Source: Firmicutes bacterium UBA5227 (GTDB lineage: Bacteria > Bacillota > Clostridia > Tissierellales > Sedimentibacteraceae). Taken from it: a stretch of 39,878 nt of DNA. This document shows, piece after piece, positions 26,271-34,916 of the stretch (position 1 is the stretch's first letter; the number at the start of each line of letters is the position of its first letter). The stretch covers positions 56,790-96,667 of the forward strand of contig DHUT01000100.1 of NCBI GenBank assembly GCA_002409285.1, read 5' to 3'. The translations under genes and the position numbers were made by a program. A model generated the notes under the pieces. That model ran no database searches, had not been told where the DNA came from, and saw only the letters and a list, made by a program, of their open reading frames with translations.

Positions 26271-26705
26271 CTATTTTTGTTTTTTGTTTAAGGCTTCTTC
26301 CAACGTATGCCATGCCAGTACGGCACATTTAACCCTGGCCGGCATGTTGGAAATATTTTCGAATGCTGCGGCATCTCCAAGCTCCTCTAACTCATCTTCA
26401 TCCGTAACTTTTTTCTTAATCATTCCGATGAATTTATTTATTAACTCCTGAGCTTCCTCAATACTCTTTCCTTCCATGAGATCCGCCATAATTGAGGCGG
26501 AAGCCTGGGATATTGCACATCCCTCTCCGGATATTTCAACATCTTTAATTACATTATCGTCAATATTCAGGTAAAGTGTCAAATCATCACCGCAGCTTGG
26601 ATTGACGCCTCTCATTTTTATGTCCGCTTTTTCAGGTGGATGACGATGCTTATCCGATCTGCTGTACTGAGTTATGATTTCAGTGTACAATTCGTTTAGA
26701 TCCAT
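26271..26705 (-). CDS. sufU: Fe-S assembly scaffold/sulfurtransferase SufU
   Basis: A 144-residue IscU-like protein of the SufU type. The three conserved cysteines are in NPSCGDD (near residue 38), GEGCAISQAS (near 63) and VKCAVLAWH (near 125), with the long insertion typical of SufU before the last. In Gram-positive bacteria SufU accepts persulfide sulfur from SufS, using a zinc ion bound by these residues. It is the last gene of the operon. AGGAGG at 26720-26715 is 9 bases before the ATG (26705), which lies inside the end of sufS: the genes overlap by 26 bases. It converges on the Nudix gene. Confidence 0.93.
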   Translation of the reverse strand: MDLNELYTEIITQYSRSDKHRHPPEKADIKMRGVNPSCGDDLTLYLNIDDNVIKDVEISGEGCAISQASASIMADLMEGKSIEEAQELINKFIGMIKKKVTDEDELEELGDAAAFENISNMPARVKCAVLAWHTLEEALNKKQK

Positions 26706-27921
26706 AACCGAGCCACCTCCTTACTTCCGAAAGACTTTCAGCCATTTGGTCTATGTCTTCTACTGAGTTATAAATATAGATACTTGCTCTGCAGGTCGAA
26801 GATACTCCAAGATGTGTGTGGAACGGCTGTGCACAGTGATGCCCTGCCCTTACAGCAACATTGTCTGCATTTAATATGGTTGCTATATCATGAGGATGTG
26901 CTCCATCTATTATAAATGGAACAACACCTATTCTTCCCTCCGGCTTGTCAGACCCGATTATCCTCAGGTGTGGGACGGAGGATAGTTTTTCAAGCATATA
27001 TTCCGTAAGCTCTTTCTCTTTCTCCATAACCGCAGACATTCCTATATTGTTTAAATAATCAATTGCCGCAGATAAACCGGCAGCGGCTCCAACATTCTGT
27101 GTTCCTCCTTCAAACTTCTGGGGAACGGGAGCATAAGTGGAGTTTTGTTCCTCCACATATTCTATCATGTCACCACCGTATAAAAAAGGAGGCATGGATT
27201 CAAGTAAATCCTTTTTCCCATACAGAACTCCTATTCCCATGGGAGCAAGCATCTTATGACCGGAAAAAACATAAAAATCTGCATTCAACTCATTTACATC
27301 AACAGGTATGTGAGGAGCTCCCTGGGTACCGTCCACAACTGCTACAGCGCCAAATTTGTGTGCTCTTTCAATGATTTCCCTGACCGGATTTATTTTTCCG
27401 GTAACATTTGAAATCTGTGCCACCGCAACTATTTTTGTTTTTTCAGTTATTTTTTTCTCGATTTCCTCGGAAGAAATTTCTCCATACTTGTCAGTATACA
27501 GGAAAGATAGTTCAGCACCTTTTGCTTGAGCCACTACCTGCCAGGGGACAAGGTTGCTGTGATGTTCAGAAATTGCAACAACCACACCATCGCCTTCCTT
27601 CAGGAATGTCATTCCGTAGCTTTGAGCGATAATGTTAAGCGCTTCTGTGGAATTTTTGGTAAATATAATCTGATCTTCAGATTCGGCACCAATAAATTTT
27701 GAAACTCTTTTTCTTGCTGATTCATATACATCAGTAGCCTGCATGCTCAGGTCGTAGGTTCCCCTGTGAGGGTTGGCATTTGTATATTCATAGTAATCAG
27801 ATACAGCTTTGATAACACAGCTTGGTTTTTGCGTGGTTGCAGCGTTATCCAAATATATAGTCCTTTTTCCCTTTTCATCCTTTTTCAGGAGCAGAGGAAA
27901 GTCATTTATATATGCGTTCAT
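26680..27921 (-). CDS. sufS: Cysteine desulfurase SufS
   Basis: A class II cysteine desulfurase of 413 residues. It takes sulfur from cysteine as an enzyme-bound persulfide for Fe-S cluster assembly, leaving alanine. Motifs are DNAATTQKP at the N-terminus, the pyridoxal-phosphate lysine in FSGHKMLAP, and the catalytic cysteine in RAGHHCAQP, followed by RASIYIYNS. I chose ATG 27921 because GGAGGG (27934-27929) sits 7 bases before it; an ATG at 27942 overlaps the sufD stop and lies before the ribosome site. The substrate cysteine is made by CysK/CysE, encoded divergently across the shared control region. Confidence 0.96.
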   Translation of the reverse strand: MNAYINDFPLLLKKDEKGKRTIYLDNAATTQKPSCVIKAVSDYYEYTNANPHRGTYDLSMQATDVYESARKRVSKFIGAESEDQIIFTKNSTEALNIIAQSYGMTFLKEGDGVVVAISEHHSNLVPWQVVAQAKGAELSFLYTDKYGEISSEEIEKKITEKTKIVAVAQISNVTGKINPVREIIERAHKFGAVAVVDGTQGAPHIPVDVNELNADFYVFSGHKMLAPMGIGVLYGKKDLLESMPPFLYGGDMIEYVEEQNSTYAPVPQKFEGGTQNVGAAAGLSAAIDYLNNIGMSAVMEKEKELTEYMLEKLSSVPHLRIIGSDKPEGRIGVVPFIIDGAHPHDIATILNADNVAVRAGHHCAQPFHTHLGVSSTCRASIYIYNSVEDIDQMAESLSEVRRWLGYGSKRIVH

Positions 27922-27934
27922 GGTTTTTCCCTCC

Positions 27935-29017
27935 TTATTCAATGGATTTTTTCAGAAGCCCGAGAATTTCATTTTGCAGGGACATATCAGGAACCTTGCT
28001 TAATATGGCTGAAAAGGCTGCTTCCACCAACATTTTTTTTGCTTCCTGTTCGCTTAAGCCCCTGCTCATCATGTAAAACATCATATTGTCGTCAGGACGT
28101 CCCGAGCTTGCCGCATGTTCGCCTTCAACATCATCCTCTGCACAGAGCAGAACCGGTACAGATAAATTCAGCACACCCGGATCCATCATCAGAACATTTT
28201 CTTCCTCTCTTCCCTTAGAACCGCCGGAACCGCTTATAAAATCTATGGTATCTCTTAAGATTTTCCTGCTTTGTCCTGACAGAACGCCTCTGATACGCAT
28301 ATTGCTCAGGGTCTTTTTACCTCTGTGTTCAACTCTTGAGGAAATATCAACAACTCTTGTACCATCACCCATGTACAGGATGTCAAGGTTCGCAGAACTC
28401 CCTTTTCCGTTTAAAACAATATTGCAGCTGGATACGGCCTTTGCTGCTCCCATTTCCGCCAGGATAACATGGATATGTGCTCCATCCTCACCAATTCCTG
28501 ATATAACATCGTTATGAGTAGTTTCTTTATCCATGAGTTGTGCCCTGATTATTTTAACATCTGAATTTTTATCTGCAAAAATACGAACTCTGCCGCTGTG
28601 ATGAATATTCTCTCCCTTATCAGAGGTGTATTTGATTATAAACGTACTGCTGCTTCCTTCTTCTGCTTCTATAATGATATCATCTATCAGGGAAGAATCA
28701 TTCTTAACGTGAAACTCTATGGTCACAGGTTTATTTTCACTGTGATTTTTTGGAATTCTGAAATAACGGCAATGATTTCTGTTCTCATCAATAAACTTTC
28801 GTACCTCATCATTAAGAAAAAAGTCATCATTTTTTTTGTTCAGATTAAATTCATTAAAATTATGTTCAATATTGTGCCTGTATTCAGAATCGGTATTTCT
28901 CACATTTATATCATTCGTATCATCATGGGAATACAGCTTTATTTCACTCCTGTTTACATCCAGTCGGTTCCACGTGTCCACAGGCATTCTTTTTATATTT
29001 TCGGATAATTGTTTCAT
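27935..29017 (-). CDS. sufD: SUF system protein SufD
   Basis: A 360-residue SufD protein, part of the SufBC2D scaffold. The family's beta-helix core is visible (for example SSRVEHRGKKTLSNMR), and the C-terminal end has EGEHAASSGRPDDNMMFY followed by the MSRGLSEQEA helices, as in SufB/SufD. SufD pairs with SufB and, with two SufC ATPases, assembles Fe-S clusters. The N-terminal 100 residues are polar and weakly conserved. It lies 10 bases after sufB and 13 before sufS. Confidence 0.92.
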   Translation of the reverse strand: MKQLSENIKRMPVDTWNRLDVNRSEIKLYSHDDTNDINVRNTDSEYRHNIEHNFNEFNLNKKNDDFFLNDEVRKFIDENRNHCRYFRIPKNHSENKPVTIEFHVKNDSSLIDDIIIEAEEGSSSTFIIKYTSDKGENIHHSGRVRIFADKNSDVKIIRAQLMDKETTHNDVISGIGEDGAHIHVILAEMGAAKAVSSCNIVLNGKGSSANLDILYMGDGTRVVDISSRVEHRGKKTLSNMRIRGVLSGQSRKILRDTIDFISGSGGSKGREEENVLMMDPGVLNLSVPVLLCAEDDVEGEHAASSGRPDDNMMFYMMSRGLSEQEAKKMLVEAAFSAILSKVPDMSLQNEILGLLKKSIE

Positions 29018-29027
29018 AGTGTTCCTC

Positions 29028-30434
29028 CTAACCTATGGTTCCTTCAAGCTCAAGATTAATGAGCCTGTTCATTTCAACTGCATACTCAAGAGGCAGTTCC
29101 TTTGCAACCGGTTCTGCAAACCCACGAACTATCATGGCCTTTGCCTCTTCCTCCGGGATGCCTCTGGTCATGAGATAGAATACTGCTTCATCGCTGATTC
29201 TTCCGATTTTTGCTTCATGACCGATATCAACCTGGTTATTGCGTATATTCATTGCCGGTATGGTATCTGTCCTTGAGGAATTGTCCATCATCAGGGATTC
29301 GCAAATAATGGAAGATTTGGAGCCCACAGCTTCCTGACTGATGTCCACGGAACTTCTGTAAACAGAAACACCTCCATTTTTGGCTATGGATCTGGAACTT
29401 ACCGTCGATGATGTGTTCGGTGCCGCATGTATGACCTTGGTTCCTGTGTCAAGGTTTTGACCCTTTGAGGCAAAGCTTATGCCTGTGTATTCGGATTTTG
29501 CACCTTCTCCCTTCAGTACACTTGTGGGATAAAGCATTGTAACATGCGAGCCGAAGGTTCCGGAAATCCATTCTATGGTTCCGTTCTTTTCGACAAGAGC
29601 ACGCTTGGTATTCAGGTTCATCATGTTCTTGGACCAGTTTTCAATGGTGGAGTAACGGAGGGTTGCTCCTTCAGCCACATATAATTCTACGCATCCTGCA
29701 TGAAGATTAAGCATATTATACTTTGGAGCAGAACATCCTTCTATAAAATGAAGCTTTGCACCCTTTTCAACAACAATCAGTGTATGTTCAAACTGTCCTG
29801 CTCCCGGTGCGTTAAGTCTGAAATAGGATTGAAGCGGAATATCAAGGCGTACACCTTCAGGCACATAAACGAATGAACCTCCCGACCACACTGCTCCGTG
29901 CAATGCGGCGAATTTATGGTCTGTGGGAGGGACAAGCTTCATAAAGAGCTTCCTTACAATATCTTCATAATCCCGTACAGCCGTTTCCATATCTGTGTAG
30001 ACAACTCCTTGCTTCAGCAGGCTTTTCTTTATGTTGTGATAAACAACCTCAGAATCATACTGAGCTCCCACACCAGCCAGGGAATCACGTTCAGCCTGGG
30101 GTATTCCAAGCCTTTCAAATGTATCCTTTATATATCCCGGAACCTCATTCCAGTTATCCTTCATATCTGTGTTGGGTCTTACATAGGTTACAATCTGATT
30201 CATGTCCAGTTCATCAAGTGAAGGACCCCAGGTGGGAAGAGGCGTCCTGTTGTATATTTCCAGAGACTTCAGACGAAGCTCAAGCATCCAGTCCGGTTCA
30301 TTCTTTTTTTGTGATATTTCTCTTACAATTTCCGGTGTAAGACCGGTATCTGTTTTATAATTATTGGTATCTGCATCCCTGATATCATATATATCACGGT
30401 TTATATCATCTAAATGAGTTTTTCGCTTTTCCAT
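29028..30434 (-). CDS. sufB: Fe-S cluster assembly protein SufB
   Basis: A 468-residue SufB, the scaffold subunit where the new cluster forms. Family segments include PPTDHKFAALHGAVWSGG, FVYVPEGVRLDIPLQSYFR, HFIEGCSAPKY with its conserved cysteine, and the C-terminal GHEAKIGRISDEAVFYLMTRG. The start is ATG 30434-30432, five bases after AGGAGG (30445-30440). An upstream in-frame ATG at 30470 lies inside the end of sufC and precedes the ribosome site. Spacing to sufC is 10 bases. Confidence 0.96.
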   Translation of the reverse strand: MEKRKTHLDDINRDIYDIRDADTNNYKTDTGLTPEIVREISQKKNEPDWMLELRLKSLEIYNRTPLPTWGPSLDELDMNQIVTYVRPNTDMKDNWNEVPGYIKDTFERLGIPQAERDSLAGVGAQYDSEVVYHNIKKSLLKQGVVYTDMETAVRDYEDIVRKLFMKLVPPTDHKFAALHGAVWSGGSFVYVPEGVRLDIPLQSYFRLNAPGAGQFEHTLIVVEKGAKLHFIEGCSAPKYNMLNLHAGCVELYVAEGATLRYSTIENWSKNMMNLNTKRALVEKNGTIEWISGTFGSHVTMLYPTSVLKGEGAKSEYTGISFASKGQNLDTGTKVIHAAPNTSSTVSSRSIAKNGGVSVYRSSVDISQEAVGSKSSIICESLMMDNSSRTDTIPAMNIRNNQVDIGHEAKIGRISDEAVFYLMTRGIPEEEAKAMIVRGFAEPVAKELPLEYAVEMNRLINLELEGTIG

Positions 30435-30444
30435 ATAATCCTCC

Positions 30445-31191
30445 TTATAAGTTTTCCAGAACTGCTGCATATCCGTTTCTGCTTATTTCATCCACCAGTG
30501 ATGCGTCAGAGGTTTTTACGATTTTTCCTTCGGCAAGTATGTGCACATAATCAACAGGAATACTCTGCAATATTCTTGTAATATGAGTTATGACAATTAT
30601 ACCGTTAGAATCATTTTTATATTTCAGCAAGCTGTCAGAGATTATTTTCACTGCATCCACATCCAGTCCCGAATCAGTTTCATCCAGAATTGCAAGCTTT
30701 GGATCGAGTACAGAAAGCTGCAGTATTTCATTTTTCTTTTTTTCTCCTCCGGAAAATCCCACATTCAGGTACCTGGATGCATAGGACTCGTCCATATCAA
30801 GTTCCTGCATTTTAGATTTTAATTCCTTTCTGAATCTGAGTATCTGTTCGTCCTTTCCCGTGTGGGCTCCCTTTGCGGCTCTCAAGAAGTTTTCCACCGT
30901 TATACCTGAAATTTCTTCCGGAGCCTGGAATGAAAGAAACATTCCCTTCCTGGCTCTGAAATCAGGTTTTTTATCTGTAATGTCTTCATCCTCAAAATAT
31001 ATTTTTCCACCAGTTACCGTATATCTGGGATCACCCATCAGTGCATTTGCCAGGGTGGATTTTCCCGCACCATTTGGACCCATTATAACATGAACCTCAC
31101 CCGGCTTAACGTTCAGGTTTATGCCTCTTAACAATTCTTTATCCTCAACTGACACGTGAAGATTATCAACCTTTAATAAATTCTTTTGCAT
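30445..31191 (-). CDS. sufC: Fe-S assembly ATPase SufC
   Basis: A 248-residue ABC-type ATPase that powers SufBC2D. Walker A is GPNGAGKST, the signature loop FSGGEKKKNE is of the SufC type, and Walker B is LAILDETDSGLD. The start is ATG 31191, eight bases after GGGAGG; a GTG at 31200 in the same frame is closer to the ribosome site and less likely. The first 19 bases overlap the 3' end of the marR gene, suggesting coupled translation and a common transcript with the regulator. Confidence 0.96.
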   Translation of the reverse strand: MQKNLLKVDNLHVSVEDKELLRGINLNVKPGEVHVIMGPNGAGKSTLANALMGDPRYTVTGGKIYFEDEDITDKKPDFRARKGMFLSFQAPEEISGITVENFLRAAKGAHTGKDEQILRFRKELKSKMQELDMDESYASRYLNVGFSGGEKKKNEILQLSVLDPKLAILDETDSGLDVDAVKIISDSLLKYKNDSNGIIVITHITRILQSIPVDYVHILAEGKIVKTSDASLVDEISRNGYAAVLENL

Positions 31192-31700
31192 TTTTCGCAC
31201 CTCCCAATGCTTTCCTGTTTTGTTTCATCAGCTTCATAGTCGCATTTTATATAGCATTCCTTGTCAACAGAAGCACTGTTTGCAACAGCATCAAACAGTC
31301 CTGTTATCTTTTCAACTGTTTCATCATTTAGTGTTTCGATGTAAGATTCAATTCTATTTTTAATTTTATCATAGTACTTGTCATATCCCTCACAGGCTCT
31401 TTCACCATTTTCTGTAAGCCTGTAATAGACCTCTTTTTTGTTACCAGACATGCGGTAAGGTTCAAGGTATTCTTTCTTTTCAAGCTTTTTTGCAAGCTGT
31501 GTTACTGCACCGTTTGTCATTCCAAGATACTGCGACAGATCGCCGGCCTTAGAATTTTTGTTGCGCTGTATGCACTTTAACAGACTGATATCCGAAGTTG
31601 TGAGATTATGTTCTGTTCCATAATTTTTTGCAATTTTTGATTCACAGTTTATAATGTTAATAGTCTGATATAATTTTTCAGTCACAGACTGTCGTTCCAT
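31173..31700 (-). CDS. MarR-family regulator of the SUF operon with a four-cysteine tail
   Basis: A 175-residue MarR-type winged-helix regulator and first gene of the suf operon. The helix-turn-helix is visible around residues 52-78 (GDLSQYLGMTNGAVTQLAKKLE), with the wing near 85-95. After the dimerisation helices the tail contains C149, C153, C168 and C171 in a C-x3-C-x14-C-x2-C pattern, which could bind an Fe-S cluster or a metal. Further cysteines are at 19, 43 and 103. Most SUF operons in Firmicutes are not led by such a protein. TTTAGTTRCTAAA-like sites around its own promoter suggest autoregulation. Its role as a sensor of Fe-S or iron state is inference. Confidence 0.82.
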   Translation of the reverse strand: MERQSVTEKLYQTINIINCESKIAKNYGTEHNLTTSDISLLKCIQRNKNSKAGDLSQYLGMTNGAVTQLAKKLEKKEYLEPYRMSGNKKEVYYRLTENGERACEGYDKYYDKIKNRIESYIETLNDETVEKITGLFDAVANSASVDKECYIKCDYEADETKQESIGRCEKCKRIY

Positions 31701-31722
31701 TTAACCACCACCTGAAATATTC

Positions 31723-31786
31723 TTTAGTTACTAAAATATATTATACACCATTTTAATCAGAATGCAAATATTTTTTAGCAACTAAA
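31723..31786 (-). promoter_or_regulatory. suf operon promoter with two palindromic operator-like sites
   Basis: Reading the minus strand, the -35 TTGCAT (31767-31762) and -10 TATAAT (31745-31740) are 16 bases apart. Two palindromes flank it: TTTAGTTACTAAA at 31723-31735, near the transcript start, and TTTAGCAACTAAA at 31774-31786, just upstream of the -35 (TTTAGTTGCTAAA on the other strand). The MarR protein encoded first in the operon is the likely ligand of these sites. Confidence 0.7.
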
Positions 31787-31805
31787 ATAAATATTTTTAA
31801 AAATT

Positions 31806-31839
31806 TTTAGTTGCATTTTATGAATGAGTGTAATATAAT
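31806..31839 (+). promoter_or_regulatory. cysK-cysE promoter with a third operator-like copy
   Basis: On the plus strand, TTGCAT (31811-31816) and TATAAT (31834-31839) have a perfect 17-base spacer, giving a strong sigma-A promoter for the T-box leader. A third, degenerate copy of the motif, TTTAGTTGCATTT (31806-31818), covers the -35 box. The suf and cys promoters thus face away from each other with operators on both. Confidence 0.65.
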
Positions 31840-31869
31840 AAAGAAAAAAATATACCCAACTAAATTAGT

Positions 31870-32120
31870 AGGAAATACAGTGAAGAAGGAAAGTAATATA
31901 TATTGAATTTTCAGAGAGGGCATCTCAAGGCTGAAAGGATGCTTACAGGATATATATATGAAGTGCCCTTTGGAGTACAGTACCGAAATCAGTAATGAGA
32001 GTAGGCTGCTGCGGAGCATATCCGTTATAGTATAATAGCATGATAGTGCTATAAAGGTGGGCAATGCCAAAAAGAGTGGAACCGCGGATACTTCGTCTCT
32101 GTTATAGAGGCGGATTTTTT
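31870..32120 (+). promoter_or_regulatory. T-box leader RNA, probably cysteine-specific, with terminator
   Basis: The T-box core GAGTGGAACCGCG (32074-32086) is present. It is followed by the terminator stem (CGTCTCT with AGAGGCG, about 32094-32113) and seven T residues (32115-32121). Upstream, stem I shows AGAGAGGG (31914-31920), and a long ATATATA helix encloses the specifier loop region GAAGTGCCC, in which TGC (31964-31966) fits the cysteine codon. Uncharged tRNA-Cys would pair there and with the T-box, allowing read-through into cysK. The specifier is my reading of the fold by eye. Confidence 0.88.
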
Positions 32121-32227
32121 TATTTATACAATCATAGGAAGAGATCAGATGATTTAGATTGAGCCTATATTGTATAAGCGGAGCTTAAAGATATTTCCTG
32201 GTTTAGAGGTAGAAAAGGATGGTAGAT

Positions 32228-33121
32228 ATGAGTAATTTTACAACATTAAATTTAATTGGAAACACTCCAGCAGTACAGCTTCCGGGAGAAAATATTTTCA
32301 TTAAAATGGAAAAATTCAATCCGGGAGGAAGTATCAAGGACAGAGCAGCTTTAGGTATGATTCTGGATGCTGAGGATAAAGGATATTTAAAAGCAGGAAG
32401 CACAATTGTTGAGCCGACCAGCGGAAACACAGGCATAGGTCTTGCGATGATCGGAAGACTTAAGGGATACAAGGTAATTATAACAATGCCTGAATCAATG
32501 AGCCAGGAAAGAAGAACAATAATATCTTCTTATGGTGCAACCTTAATTTTGACAGAAGCTCAGAAGGGTATGTCCGGAGCTATTGAAAGAGCAAAGGAAA
32601 TATTAAATGAAGACAGTAAAAATTTCATGCCCGACCAGTTCAGTAATCCTGCAAACCCAAAGTTCCACTACGAAACCACGGGGCAGGAAATCATTCATCA
32701 GCTTAATGATCTGGACATATTTGTTGCAGGAGTAGGCACAGGAGGAACACTTATGGGTGTTTCAAAAAGGCTGAAAGAATATAACAGGAATATTATAGTT
32801 GCAGGAGCAGAGCCTGCAAAATCACCTGTACTGTCCGGTGGAAAGTCATCTCCTCACAAGATCCAGGGTATTGGCGCAGGTTTTGTACCTGAAATCTACA
32901 GCGGTGAAAATGTGGATGAAATACTTACAATTTCTGATGAAGAAGCAATAGATACTGCTGTTGAGGTATCTGCAAAGACAGGAATTTTAGTAGGAATTTC
33001 AACAGGAGCGAATGTTGCTGCTGCAAGAAAACTGGCAGAGAAATATGGTAAGAACAAAAAAATAATGACGGTATCTCCTGATGGCGGAGAAAAATATATG
33101 TCAATGATTAAATATTATTGA
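32228..33121 (+). CDS. cysK: Cysteine synthase A (O-acetylserine sulfhydrylase)
   Basis: A pyridoxal-phosphate enzyme of about 297 residues that makes cysteine from O-acetylserine and sulfide. It has GNTPAVQL, the lysine motif NPGGSIKDRA, PTSGNTGIGLAM, the phosphate loop GVGTGGTLMG, and SPDGGEKYM near the end. I prefer ATG 32228, with AAGGA eight bases upstream; ATG 32219 in the same frame adds MVD and is possible. It is expressed from the T-box promoter, so cysteine starvation should induce it. cysE follows about 80 bases later in the same direction. Confidence 0.95.
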   Translation: MSNFTTLNLIGNTPAVQLPGENIFIKMEKFNPGGSIKDRAALGMILDAEDKGYLKAGSTIVEPTSGNTGIGLAMIGRLKGYKVIITMPESMSQERRTIISSYGATLILTEAQKGMSGAIERAKEILNEDSKNFMPDQFSNPANPKFHYETTGQEIIHQLNDLDIFVAGVGTGGTLMGVSKRLKEYNRNIIVAGAEPAKSPVLSGGKSSPHKIQGIGAGFVPEIYSGENVDEILTISDEEAIDTAVEVSAKTGILVGISTGANVAAARKLAEKYGKNKKIMTVSPDGGEKYMSMIKYY

Positions 33122-33133
33122 TGATTGATGGGT

Positions 33134-33172
33134 ACCGGCAGCATGGAGCAAGTTAGCTCTCCTGTTGCCGGT
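33134..33172 (+). other. Hairpin between cysK and cysE
   Basis: ACCGGCA (33134-33140) pairs with TGCCGGT (33166-33172) and an inner GAGC/GCTC extends it, giving a long stem. There is no T-run directly after it, so it may only partly reduce read-through or shape mRNA stability between the two genes. Confidence 0.45.
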
Positions 33173-33204
33173 TCGTGAAGTAATTTTTAGGAAGGAATGA
33201 TTTT

Positions 33205-33762
33205 GTGATTAAATTTATCAAATCAATAATTGAAGATATAGATTCGGTATTTGACAGAGATCCTGCCGCAAGAAACAGGCTGGAGGTATTTCTGCTGTAC
33301 CCTCATATTAAGGCACTCATAGCATATAAAATTTCCCACAGCCTTTATATGAAAAAAAGATTTTTCCTTGCAAGGTGGGTTTCAAACATAGGAAAACATC
33401 TATCGGGAATTGAAATTCATCCGGGTGCTACAATCGGAAAGGGGCTCTTCATTGACCACGGAATGGGAGTTGTAATAGGTGAGACAGCAGTTGTAGGAAA
33501 CAATGTTACTATGTTCCATGGCGCTACCCTGGGTGGAACAGGAAACGAAAAGGGGAAAAGACATCCTACAGTGGGAGATAATGTGGTAATAGGCAGTTCA
33601 GCCAAAATACTCGGCAATATTTATATAGCTTCAGGTACAAAGGTTGGAGCTAACGCTGTGGTGCTTCATGACACAAGTCCCAATTCAACAGTTGTGGGTA
33701 TACCTGCAGAAGAGGTAAAGAAAGTCAGTAAAGTAATTTGTCTTAATGAATATGCAATATAA
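33205..33762 (+). CDS. cysE: Serine O-acetyltransferase
   Basis: A 185-residue short-form CysE, which acetylates serine with acetyl-CoA to give the substrate of CysK. The left-handed beta-helix hexapeptides are visible: IHPGATIGKGLFIDHGMGVVIGE, the catalytic HGATLGGTG, and KRHPTVGDNVVIGSSAKILGNI. The long N-terminal helical domain of E. coli CysE is shortened, as in many Firmicutes. The start is GTG 33205 with AAGGA eight bases upstream. CysE and CysK usually form a complex, and both genes respond to the same T-box. Confidence 0.95.
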   Translation: MIKFIKSIIEDIDSVFDRDPAARNRLEVFLLYPHIKALIAYKISHSLYMKKRFFLARWVSNIGKHLSGIEIHPGATIGKGLFIDHGMGVVIGETAVVGNNVTMFHGATLGGTGNEKGKRHPTVGDNVVIGSSAKILGNIYIASGTKVGANAVVLHDTSPNSTVVGIPAEEVKKVSKVICLNEYAI

Positions 33763-33763
33763 C

Positions 33764-33805
33764 AAAAGGCGTACCTGTCACATATTAGAGGCAGGTATGC
33801 CTTTT
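33764..33805. terminator. Bidirectional terminator after cysE
   Basis: AAAAGGCGTACCTG (33764-33777) pairs with CAGGTATGCCTTTT (33792-33805), 14 bases with one G-U pair. The AAAA/TTTT ends let it work in both directions for cysE and the convergent GerMN gene. Confidence 0.85.
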
Positions 33806-33822
33806 AAATTATCCTTAGTCAG

Positions 33823-34836
33823 TTATTTTATATTGCTGTAATCCGTTGTAAGAGGCTCACCTTCATTAAGAAGAATATGCCCGGACTCATATGGCTCTCC
33901 GTCAATTGTAAGGAAAATATTCTGAACACCGTAATATGTTCCAAGAGTATTTGCTACACTTTGCAGTATTAAACCTTCGATACCTGCACCTGCATTCATT
34001 TCTGCAGTAAACTCCTTTGACAGATCCAGGTACACGCTGTTTTTTTCTTCATTGAAATTAAGTTTGTTTATTTTTGTGTTTTTACTCAGGATTTCATAAA
34101 CTGAAAGGTCTTTTATCGTCTGTTCTATTATATCCTTTGGCTCTTCATTTGTATTAAAGGATATCTGCACATCAACAGTTTTTAAGTTTATACCGTCAAT
34201 GTCGGGATAAAACAGGGTTATAGTCTGGATCAGCGGCACATTGCCTTCAATGCCTGACAATACTGATGAAACCTTGTAGTCCTCATTCTCGTTTATTATC
34301 TTAACCAGTCCTTTATCCTTTGCGTAATATTCAATTGTTGTTCCCTTGCTGTTTTCTGTGGTAACTTCAACAGCTTCCACATTGCCCTGGGGAGTTACAA
34401 CTTGCTTAGAAACACCGGTAATTGTGGTTTTGGAATTTTCATCTGAGGACCAGCTGTTTCCTTCTTTTATGGGTTCCTTTAAAAGAATTTTTCCGCCTGA
34501 ATATTCATCATCAGTAAAGTTTTCTCTGAAATAGGTTTCTCCTCTAAAAAACAGTTCAGTTAATTTACCTCTTTCTACTTCAAAAACTTTTACAAGTTCA
34601 GTTCCGCCGTTGTTGGTTCTTGTTTGAATTCTATTGCCATTAATATAATCTATGTACACCTCATAAGATGCAAATTCATTCCCTTCACCATCATAAGTGT
34701 ATTTTGTGTTTTCTGTTAACGGAAAAAGATCCTCAATTTTCAAAGTGTTGATATCCGGCTCTTCAGGAATATTGCCATTATTGCACGAAGCTAAAAGTAA
34801 TGTTGAAACTGACAGTATATATAGAAATTTTTTCAT
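33823..34836 (-). CDS. Lipoprotein with C-terminal GerMN domain
   Basis: A 337-residue predicted lipoprotein. The signal MKKFLYILSVSTLLLASC ends in the lipobox LASC. The middle is a beta-rich domain of unknown identity. The C-terminal ~110 residues (ITLFYPDIDGINLKT, SVYLDLSKEF, LTIDGEPYESGH) match the GerMN sporulation/germination domain. GerM-like proteins act outside the membrane in spore envelope assembly or germination, but GerMN lipoproteins also occur in non-spore contexts. AGGAG lies four bases before the ATG. It is alone on its strand between two terminators. Confidence 0.78.
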   Translation of the reverse strand: MKKFLYILSVSTLLLASCNNGNIPEEPDINTLKIEDLFPLTENTKYTYDGEGNEFASYEVYIDYINGNRIQTRTNNGGTELVKVFEVERGKLTELFFRGETYFRENFTDDEYSGGKILLKEPIKEGNSWSSDENSKTTITGVSKQVVTPQGNVEAVEVTTENSKGTTIEYYAKDKGLVKIINENEDYKVSSVLSGIEGNVPLIQTITLFYPDIDGINLKTVDVQISFNTNEEPKDIIEQTIKDLSVYEILSKNTKINKLNFNEEKNSVYLDLSKEFTAEMNAGAGIEGLILQSVANTLGTYYGVQNIFLTIDGEPYESGHILLNEGEPLTTDYSNIK

Positions 34837-34916
34837 AAGGGCTCCTAATTATATTTTTTTGTATTATACCCAAAAAAATATATATTAATAAGGATTGTAC
34901 AGTGTTAGATATTATT

